From: Linanthus parryae
Taxonomy: Eukaryota; Streptophyta; Magnoliopsida; Ericales; Polemoniaceae
Direction: 5' to 3'
Assembly: GCA_023055425.1 (NCBI GenBank)
Contig: JALGPY010000007.1
Span: 16,068,001 to 16,132,000, forward strand
DNA: 64,000 nucleotides
In this document: positions 48,689 to 57,712 of the stretch, piece after piece
Numbering within the stretch: position 1 is the first letter of the stretch
How the letters are laid out: the number at the start of each line of letters is the position of its first letter
Made by a program: the position numbers and the translations under genes
The notes under the pieces: model-generated
Told to the model about the DNA's origin: nothing
Database searches by the model: none
The model's input: the letters and a program-made list of their open reading frames with translations, nothing else

Positions 48689-49640
48689 ATGCTATCTACT
48701 CCAGTTGATATCCAAATCACTCACCCTCCTTCATCTCTCACCATAAGTAACTCAACCTCTTCGGGGAATCAAAATCCCCTTTACCTCCTCTCCAGTATCA
48801 ATAATCTTATGCCTTTCAAGTTGGAAAATACCAACTTTGTTATCTGGAAACACCAGATTTATTCGATCTTTCGAACTCAATCTCTATTTGGCTACCTCGA
48901 CGGTTCAATTTCGTGTCCTCCTTAGTACCTGACGGCCGATGATGGTTCAGTTTCTCAAGCGATAAACCCAGCCTTCTCTGCATGGCAAGTCGAAGATCAA
49001 GCGATCTTGACCCTTCTCAACGCAACTCTGATCCAGGAAGCCCTAACTCTGGTTATTGGCCGCTCGACTTCTCGAGAGGTATGGTTAGCCCTAGAACGCA
49101 GGTATGCCTCTTTGACTCGCTCTAATATTCTGCAACTGAAGACAGATTGGAAACCCTAAAGAAAAAGGGTGATTATATTGATGTCTATATTCAGAAACTC
49201 AAATCTCTTAGAGACAAACTGCATGCTGCTCTTGTTATAGATATGCTTCTGTTCACTCTGAATGGTCTGCCACCTGAATATAATTCTTTTCGTACCACTC
49301 TCAGCATAACCCTTGGTTCTGGATCTATGTCTCTTGAGGAATTACATGTTCTTCTTAAAACTCAAGAGCAAATGTTTGAGGCTCAGATAAGTGCTGGAAA
49401 TGATTTGAACACTACTTCCTTTACTGCGTCTGTGTCACCTGTGTCCAGTGGTCAAACAGGTCAAAACCCTAGTGCCAATTATAGTAACTCTAGGGGTGGC
49501 TATAGAGGTGGAACCAATAGAGGTGGCAGAAATGGAGGAAGAGGTAATGGACAGTCTAGAGGTAGAGGCTATCAAGGCTAACAATTCAGGGAGAAATCAA
49601 AGTGGGTATAGAGGAGGTAACAATAGAACTGAGTTCCCTT
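48689..49640 (+). pseudogene. gag: Gag of the 267-bp-LTR copia (broken)
   Basis: ATG at 48689 opens MLSTPVDIQITHPPSSLT, followed by the gag phrases LENTNFVIWKHQIYSIF and GYLDGSI. A TAG at about 48923 interrupts the frame. The same frame continues (INPAFSAWQVEDQAILTLLN) and a shift near 49140 leads to 49147-49581 (GLPPEYNSFRTTLS). The C-terminus is Gly/Arg-rich (NRGGRNGGRGNGQSRGRG). Only the last part of a knuckle (DCWHRMDH at about 49640) remains, in another frame, so part of the zinc-binding region is deleted. The family role is RNA packaging. Confidence 0.8.
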
Positions 49641-52600
49641 GATTGCTGGCACAGAATGGACCATGCCTATCAAGGCAAGACTCCACCTGAGAGTTTGACA
49701 GCAATGTCTGCTGTCACCAACCAATCTCACTACTCACACCCATCTTGGCTCACTGATACTGGTGCTACTAATCACATGACCTCAGATCTGAGTCATCTCT
49801 CCTTAGTGGAACCTTATAATGGTTATGATCAAGTCTCTGTTGGGAGTGGTCAAACTCTTCCCATAAATCACTCTGGTACTGCTCACATCACAACCTCTTC
49901 TCATGTGTTTAAACTTTCTAATACTCTTCATGTTCCTTCAATAGCAACAAATCTTCTATCAGTTCATAAAATGTGTCTTGAACATAATTGTCAATTTGTG
50001 TTTAATGCTGATTCTTTTATATTCAGGACAATGCAGCAGGAACAATTCTCTATCAAGGCAAGAGTGAAAATGGATTATATCCAATTCACTCCACTCCAAG
50101 AAATGTTTTTCTTTCTAAGTTATTTTCTGAAACAAACAGTCATAGTTCTAACTTATGTAAGAAAGTGAGTAACTCTTTGTGGCATTCCAGATTGGGACAT
50201 CCCTCTGATGAAGTTTTGAAACAAGTTAATGTTAATTTAGATCTTAAATCCTGCTCTTCTATTATGTGTGAATCTTGCTTGAAAGGGAAAATTACAAAAT
50301 TGCCCTTTTCTGATGCTATTCATCATACTACTCAACCTCTACATTTACTTCATAGTGACATGTGGGGTCCTGCATCTGTTAAATCTTACCATGGATACAT
50401 ATATTATGTTCTCTTTGTGGATAATTATTCCAGATTTAGCTGGATTTTTCCTCTTGTTAACAAGTCTGATCTCTACAATGTTTTTCCTATCTTCAAGAAT
50501 CAGATTGAGAAGTTATTAAATTGCTCTATTAGAATATTAAGAAGTGATGGTGGTGGTGAATATATGTCTTATGTTTTTCAACAACTGTTTTCTACAAATG
50601 GGATTACACATAAAAAAACATGTCCTTATACACCTCAGCAAAATGGTCTAGCTGAAAGAAAACATAGACACATTGTTGAAACTGCTGTCACTCTCATGCA
50701 TTAAGCTTGTCTTCCAAAATATTTCTGGTATCATGCATTTCAAGCTGCTGTGTTTCTTATTAACATAATGCCAACCAAATTGTTGAAATTTAAAACTCCT
50801 TTTGAAGTCTTGTTTGGACATAAACCTGATTACTCTTGGCTCAAAGTCTTTGGTTGTGCTTGCCATCCATACTTGAGACACTATAATACTTCAAAACTTG
50901 ATAGCAAAACTACTAAGTCTGTGTTTTTAGGTTATGAATCCAATTACAAGGGTTACATTTGCTTTGATCCAAACACCAAAAAAATTCATATTAGCAGACA
51001 TGTGGTTTTTGATGAATCTGTGTTTCCTCTTTGCACTATCTCTCATGACTCTTCAGATACTACAACAACTTGTGATCACTCACATTGTGCTTCTGTCTTT
51101 CCTATTTCAGGAGAAGACACTTATGATACCACAATAAATGCTGGTATCTCCTGTCCTAATGCACCTGCATTTCGTGATTCTACTGGTGTGATGGATGTTC
51201 CAGAGACCATCACTGAGCTGCATCCTGCTGATCTGGACACCTCAACAACAGATACTACTGACATGGAGTCTATCAGTCCAGGTAGGGCACCAGTGGTGCC
51301 ACCTGTGCTTCACCCCACACCAGTCAAACATCCAATGCAAACCAGAAGTAAGTCTGGCATCTCAAAGAAAAAGGTATATCATACTTTGTTTAATGCAGCT
51401 TTAAATCCTGCATTTAAGGACAATGAATGTATTGATTGTACTGCTTCTTTTGATGATCCAACTAGCTTCAGAGAGGCCCAACACTCTCAGTGGATTAATG
51501 CCATGACTGAAGAGTTTGAGTCTCTCATACAGCAAAATACATGGACTCTTGTGCCACCTCCTTTAAATGCAAACATTGTAGGAACAAAATGGGTGTACAA
51601 AACCAAATTTAATCCAGATGGCACTATTTCTAGATATAAAGCTAGGTTAGTTGCAAAAGGTTTTCATCAAACTGATGGTTTAGACTTTGAAGAGACTTGT
51701 AGCCCTGTGGCCAAACATGCAACAGTTAGAATTATTTTAGCTCTTGCTGCTACTGTTGGATGGAAACTTCAACAATTAGATGTCAAAAGTGCCTTCTTGC
51801 ATGGAGTTTTAAAATAAACTGTTTACATGCGTCAACCCCAAGGTTTTGTACATCCCAAATTTCCACATTATGTTTGTAAATTGCACAAATCCATATATGG
51901 TCTTAAACAGGCCCCAAGAACTTGGTTTGAGAGCTTTACAACTCATCTTTATTCTCTGGGTTTTACAAATTCTGCTGCTGACACTTCACTCTTTCTCAAA
52001 TGTCATAATGGCAAGGTTATTATCTTGTTACTTTATGTTGATGAAATTATTGTCACTGGAAGTGATCCTGAATATATTGCAACTCTTGTCACACAACTTC
52101 AATCTGTGTTTGACATGAAGAATCTTGGTGAACTCACTTACTTTCTTGGTCTCCAAATACAGAGATCTGCTTCTGGCATTGCTATACATCAATCTAAATA
52201 CATATCAGATCTCTTGCTTAAGTTCAATATGCATGATTGCAAACCTAGTCCTACTCCTCTACCTGCTAGTACTAAATATCATGCTGCCTCTGGTGAGATC
52301 TTTTGAAACCCTACTCTGTTTAGACAATTACTTGGTTCTCTTCAATATCTTACATTCACTAGACCTGATATAAGTTTTGCTGTTAATAACTTATGCCAAT
52401 TTATGCATAATTCCACTGATCTTCATTGGATGGGGTCAAGAGAATCCTTAGATATCTCCAAGGCACAAAAAATTATGGTTTGTTTCATACTTCTGGATAT
52501 TTACCTGTTCATGCATTTAGTGATGCTGACTGGGCTGGTAATCCTACTGATAGAAGAAGCACCACTGGGTTTGTGATTTTTCTTCGCAATAACCCCATTC

Positions 52601-53414
52601 ATTGGGGTGAAAAAAAACAACCTACTGTTTCTAGATCCTCAGCTGAAGCTGAGTATAGAAGTTTAGCAACTACTGGTGCTGAAATTTGTTGGAAAAATGA
52701 TTTTGTGCTTTCTTAAAGTTCCTATACCTCAAGCTCCATCTATTCAATGTGATAGTAAAATCTGCAATTGCCATGTCTGCTAACCCAGTCCTTCATTCTA
52801 AAACTAAACATATTGATTTAGATTATCATTTTATTAGAGAAAAAGTGTTTCTCAAACAACTCACTGTCAATTTTGTTTCTAGTGCAGATCAGGTAGCAGA
52901 CATCTTCACTAAGGGACTGCTAGGTGATCATTTTGCACACTTAAGAGATCAACTCATGGTGAGACCTCTTCAGCTTGAGGGAGGCAATTTCACTGCTGCT
53001 GCTGCAACTCTGATTTCAAGAAACCCCAAGCTCAAGACACCACCTGCAACATTGACTCAAAAGAACACCAAACTGCACCAAGAAACCCAGAAGTGTTCAA
53101 GCAATTTCCAGTTCCAAAATGTGCACACAAAGTGGTGTCCAAAAATCACCTACATTGCCAAATTGCAACAAGCAAATGCCAGTTCTTCTCAGAAGCTTCA
53201 AAGAATTCCTCTCCACAACTACAAGAAATCAACATGTCACATTCACCAAGGTACTACTGACATGCCTTTGAAATTTGGCTTCTTTGATTCAAGTGATGGT
53301 GTTGCTCCCAACTGCAACACATATCTTTCTGCTTCTCCTCCCAGATCTCCATATTTGACCGTTGGAACTTTCTCTCCCACTTTTGTTCACGGTTTAACTC
53401 ACAACAAACAATAG
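49600..53414 (+). pseudogene. pol: Pol of the 267-bp-LTR copia (few lesions)
   Basis: The protease phrase WLTDTGATNHMT is at about 49747. The pre-integrase phrase LWHSRLGHPSDE is near 50180. The integrase core (LLHSDMWG, LFVDNYSRF, YTPQQNGLAERKH) runs to a TAA at 50702-50704. The tail and RT are open from 50750 to 51817, where a TAA replaces a codon in HGVLK-TVYM. RT continues at 51827 with YVDE in place of YVDD at 52034-52045. RNase H (SDADWAGNPTDRRSTTG) follows a stop near 52304 and a shift near 52430. After the usual copia end (LEGGN at about 52974) the frame stays open for about 145 more codons. Confidence 0.88.
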
Positions 53415-53443
53415 TCACAAATTGTCTATTGTTTGAGAGGGCA

Positions 53444-53710
53444 TATTAGAGTAAAAGGAAAAGTGTGTAATTTGTCTAAAGTGTGTGGTGGGGTTTCTGT
53501 GTAATTTCCGTAAACTTCTGTTGCCGTGTGATATTTGGTGTAACGGTCACTTACCATAGTTAGGTAAGTGACCATGGTTAGGTTGTGAGTATATAAACTC
53601 ACTAATATGTGTTTAGGGTTTATGGCTGATTGCCTTCCATCAATATGAAATTCTCTCTTCATCTTAATCTTCTCCGATTGATTTCTGCAAAACTCTAGCG
53701 GGTTCTTTCA
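53444..53710 (+). repeat. 3' LTR (TA...CA), 267 bp
   Basis: It pairs with 48398-48664 and is followed by the target duplication GTGGT. Confidence 0.93.
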
Positions 53711-54454
53711 GTGGTCGGTCGAATCCGAGAGTAACCGGATAAGAGAGAAGCGGCGTCTGCTTGCAGATAAACCCGGATGGTCACTCGCTCCGGGTGAAGA
53801 GTGAAATTGTCGATTAACCTGTATTACCTTTCCTTTTGATGGGTGATTGGGAGTTACATATATTGGGTGATTGGGTGTTATATAAATTGGCAGGTAAACA
53901 ATCAGCTTATTTGTTTTCTTCTACTTGGATTTGCTTGAGTTCATAATCCACAAATACTTCAATTCAGTCTCTCTTCAATTGCAGATAGAATTTTACGTGT
54001 TTGCTTAGAAGATCTTATTATATCATCAAATCCTTGACGGTATTTTGTTCTCCGAAGATGTTGATTCCTTCTACAAGAAGTTTGACGGGTCGGGATTACT
54101 CGTATGAAATTGGGCGATTTTGGGTAAAATGTAACTTTTTTTTTTTCTGTAAGGAAAATTAAAGAAATCATGATCGAATCTGGGTACGGGATGGCGGAGT
54201 TGATGGTGGCAGTGGCGGAGTTGAGGGTGGCTGCTTTGGTGTTCATTTTTTAAGGAGTAGACTGTTTTACCTCTAACAAAATGGACTTGTTTGTCAACTA
54301 ACGGAATATTCCTTTAAGTGATGGATGGAATTATTTTACCAGACATGTTTTTTGCAAATGGAGGTTCCAATCGGCTACTTCTAGAATAGGGGGTTGCAAA
54401 GTGCTAGTTTCGACATACTGAAAGTATGCATTAAGTAATTAAGCCTTCTAATTA

Positions 54455-54837
54455 TTGCTGTAAACACAAGCATGTTCTTCACAGCTGTAATATACCAACA
54501 TGTTGGAGTACTAATTTCTGACTGTTCGACATCGAAGCCGCGTGAATACCGGTCTAAGGGGACGCTTTTTCATGGTCCACGAGTGAGAGTGACGTGCTAT
54601 CCCCACGACCACAAAATACTGCATGCAGTGATTCATGTGCATTGAAACATTTCTCCACTGAAGACCTAATCAGTAACAACTACCATCAATTGTCAGGCTC
54701 GAGTGTTCATATATACGTCAGACACATCTGAGTTGTCTATTTATAGTCCCTTGATCCGTTCAACTAGAAGCAGCTTGAACCAGAAGCACCAATACCAATC
54801 TCTCTCTCTCTCTCTCTCTCACTCTCTCTCTCTTCTC
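54455..54837 (+). promoter_or_regulatory. Proximal promoter and leader of AVT1-like gene 2
   Basis: The phrase AATTGTCAGGCTCGAGTGTTCATATATAC (about 54688-54715) matches GATTGTTAGGCTCAAGTGTTCACTATATAC upstream of gene 1. A TATA-like TATTTATAG lies at about 54738-54746. A CT microsatellite at 54800-54834 forms the end of the leader, as is common in plant 5' leaders. Confidence 0.6.
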
Positions 54838-56283
54838 ATGGAGGCTGAGGGTGGAGATGCCTGCTCCATTGACGTACCGCTATTGATTCACAGTTTAGGG
54901 CAGAAGGTAAATGAATCAAAATGTCATGACCAATACAACGATGACGATGATGATGCCGGAGCAACCAGTTTTTTCAAGACCTGCTTCAACACCATCAACT
55001 GCTTGTCAGGTATATCCTCCAAACAAATTAATTAGCTTGTGTAAATAAGAAAGCAGTGTAAAAAACAGATCTTCCTCAGACCGTGGCTTCTGAAATTGAA
55101 AAATTAAAGACGATGCTCACCGGTTTGAATTACTGCTCTACAAAATTATCTTAATTCTCTACGAAAATTATAGTAATCGTCATCTCTGCACATGCTATTT
55201 GATACCTTGATCTATGCGTCTGTTTGGTATCCGTTTAAAATCAAGAATAACAGTGGACAAAATGATATATACCTTGATCTAAGCGTCTGTTTGGTATCCG
55301 TTTAAAACCAAGAATAACATTGGACAAAAAATGCTGAAAAACACGTTTAAAAACATAATCAAAAAATAGTTTGGTATGTGCTGAAAAACAGTGTTTAAAA
55401 TCAGAAAGTCATTATTTACTGTTTTTTTAAACAACTGTTTTTCAACATGTTTTTGTTTTTAAACAAGCAAAAAAAAAAAAAAAAAAAAAAGACATACCTA
55501 ATGAGTTTAAAAAAACACAATTGATTATAAACAGGAACATCAAACATGCACTAAATGTTGCTCATCAGCTCAAACTCAGTTGACTCATTTTTATCTTCCT
55601 TTGAATCCTTGAGGTATTGGGATGCTATCGCTTCCATACGCTCTATCGGCAGGAGGGTGGTGGAGCTTGATATTTCTGCTCGGCATAGGCCTTGCAACCA
55701 CCTACACAGGTTTGCTTATCAAAAAATGCATGGACTTATGCCCCGACGCCAAAAGCTACCCTGATATAGGCAAGTATGCATTTGGGAGAAGAGGGAGATT
55801 CTTAGTGTCACTTTTTGTGTACGTGGAGCTCTACACTGGAGCAACGGGTTATCTAATCATGCTAGGAGATAATGCCTACAAGTTGTTCCCAGATGCAGGA
55901 ATGCATATTGCTGGATCATCAATTGACGGGAAACAAATGTTTATAGTCTTGATTGCCTTAGTAGTAATGCCAACAGTTTTGCTTAAGAAAATGAGTGTTC
56001 TATCATACGTTTCAGCAAGTGGAGTTTTGGCTTCTGTCGTAGTCATAGTTTCTGTCTTTTGGGTTGGTGCATTCGATGGGGTTGGATTTCGTGGAAGTAT
56101 CGAACCACTGAGTTGGACCGGACTGCCTAGAGCTCTTAGTATATACGCCGCTAGCTATAGTGCCCATCCGCTTTTCCCGACCTTTTATACTTCTATGCGC
56201 AATCAGACTCATTTTCCAAAGGTAATTCATAGTGAAAGTCTTCATGAATACTCATAGCTGCGAAATCAGACTTGTTGAGCAGT

Positions 56284-56324
<41 letters not shown>

Positions 56325-56881
56325 TTGAAGTATTTACTAATTAAGTATTTTGCACGTGTTGGTGCTTTTCTCAGGTACTGAAGCTGAGCTTTCTGTTTTC
56401 CACCATTAGTAGCGTATTAATGGCAGTAATGGGATGCCTAATGTTTGGCTCCGATGCGCAGCCACAGATAACATTGAACCTTCCAATTGAATCGATAAGC
56501 TCAAAAGTGGCGATTTACACAACATTGGTCAATCCTGTAGCTAAATACTCGCTCACAGTAGCACCGATTATTCATCTTATTGAGAACCGGCTTCCGTCTA
56601 CTACATGGATAAGCCTGTTGGTAAGAACAACCATGGTTCTGAGCACGGTACTTGTGGCGTTGCTTTTCCCTTCCTTCATTGACCTCATGTCACTTGCCGG
56701 AGCTTTTATAGTTGTCACCACGGTTAGTATTATCCCTTGCTTGTGCTACTTGAAGATTTCTGGCATTTACCGGAGACTTGGATTTGAGCTGGTTATGATT
56801 GGAGGTATCTTGGTCATGAGTATCTTCCTCGCAGTAATTGGTACTCGTGATTCGATTTTAGAGATTTTAAAAAAGTTGTAA
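54838..56881 (+). CDS. AVT1-like vacuolar amino acid transporter, copy 2
   Basis: There are three exons: 54838-55009, 55614-56221 and 56375-56881, with GT/AG introns, giving 428 residues. Exon 2 has the same 608-bp length as in copy 1. ATG 54838 was chosen because MEAEGGDACSID matches copy 1; an in-frame upstream ATG at 54703 lies beyond the TATA box. The N-terminus contains SIDVPLLIHSL, which includes a DxxxLI acidic dileucine-like motif absent from copy 1, then a run of Asp before ATSFFKTCFNTINCLS. Family phrases of the AAAP/AVT1 branch are YTGLLIKKCMD, YVELYTGATGYLIMLGDN and MGCLMFGSDAQPQITLNLP. Expected role: proton-coupled amino acid transport at the tonoplast. Intron 1 carries a MITE and intron 2 a 37-T run. 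No lesion is seen. Confidence 0.93.
55204..55551. mobile_element. hAT-like MITE in intron 1 of gene 2
   Basis: The left end GCGTCTGTTTGGTATCCGTT and the right end, read back as GTGCATGTTTGATGTTCCTG, share the TGTTTG core of hAT MITEs. The left end is duplicated: a 67-bp unit starting ACCTTGATCTA at 55204 recurs at 55271. A 22-A run is inside at 55469-55490. Confidence 0.5.
56287..56323 (+). repeat. Poly-T run in intron 2 of gene 2
   Basis: There are 37 consecutive T between the donor at 56222 and the acceptor at 56374. Confidence 0.9.
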
Positions 56882-57712
56882 ATTTAGAATTCAATATTAA
56901 TATATATATCAGCTCTTTATATTAAACAAATTAATCATTTTTCCTTTATGGTTGTCCAACATTTTGGTCCACTAGCGTGTGGTAAAAATATCCATATTAC
57001 TAGCAGTGTAAACGTGCTTGTTCTACTCTAAGTAGGACTAGATTGAGAATGTTGAAGATCAAGACAAGCGGTATTGACAAAAGAATAAAGTGCAAGCTTT
57101 AAAAACCGGTTTCCAGGTTCACATGGACCGACCCATCGGTTATGACCAAAGGAAAAAAAAAAAAAAAAAATCCACTTTTTGCAACTTCAAAATTCGAGCG
57201 CGGTGATGATCTGAAAAATTCGTGTACCGTTTTAATCCCTACACCAACAAACAATCTAATATTATCCAAACACCTAAGATTATATAAGACTGTAATCTAG
57301 CATGCTACAGCCCCCAACAGCTTCAATGGTTCACGCCTTCGCAAAAAGTTAAAGAAACTATGACATGAATTTTAACAAAAAAATATTCTGACATAAATTA
57401 GCATGTATATTAGTATTACCCCTTGCTAAATTTATGAGGTGAAAATTAGTAAATCATGTTAGAAACTTATCTATACATGCTCATCTAAATTGTAGACTTG
57501 TCCATGTGTGCGTTAGTTGGCCTGGACACTACAGTTGTTAAAAACCTAAAAAGAAAAACTACGTGTGCTAGGGTTTATGCCCTAGCACACGTGTACATAG
57601 GTAGGCATGTGGAATGGTAGATGTTAGCCGTGTTCATTGTTGGATCCATGTCATTGACTTGTAATATTGTAGTTGGGGCAGAGAGCATGTGAATAGGGGA
57701 GGTGTAACAGCC
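56882..57712. other. 3' flank of gene 2 and spacer
   Basis: Apart from the hairpin at 57561-57592, no gene or repeat is supported. An AT-rich stretch after the stop may hold the polyadenylation site. Confidence 0.35.
57561..57592. other. Perfect 13-bp hairpin
   Basis: ACGTGTGCTAGGG and its exact reverse complement are separated by the six bases TTTATG. It is not flanked by any element end that I recognise. Confidence 0.75.

Larger units (their letters stand above)
48398..53710 (+). mobile_element. Ty1/copia element with TA...CA LTRs, defective
   Basis: Two 267-bp LTRs (48398-48664 and 53444-53710) begin TATTAGAGTAAAAG and end GGGTTCTTTCA. The element is flanked by the exact duplication GTGGT (48393-48397 and 53711-53715). 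The primer site TGGTATCAGAGCC starts at 48665, directly after the LTR. Gag and pol are in copia order, with few lesions for its size. The LTRs differ at only a few positions, so the insertion is fairly young and younger than MULE C. Confidence 0.94.
46796..54445. mobile_element. Mutator-like element C with two nested elements
   Basis: The left end GGCTAAATTACTTAATGTAT and the right end, read back as GGCTTAATTACTTAATGCAT, are inverted. The flanks carry the exact 9-bp duplication TTCTAATTA (46787-46795 and 54446-54454). Without the nested inverted-repeat element (47065-47993) and copia (48398-53710) the element would be about 1.4 kb. Its right subterminal region, read in reverse, matches the left interior of element A (AATATTCCGTTA and the Pro/Thr-rich GCAGCCACC...CCGCC stretch), so both belong to one family. 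No transposase is seen. It lies in the upstream region of gene 2. Confidence 0.92.

Noticed and set aside
53087..53414. C-terminal pol extension considered as a separate env-like gene
   Set aside because: It is continuous with pol, with no start codon context, signal peptide or membrane helix.
54703..54837. Upstream in-frame ATG for transporter gene 2
   Set aside because: It lies before the TATA-like site and the CT-rich leader, and copy 1 supports the start at 54838.
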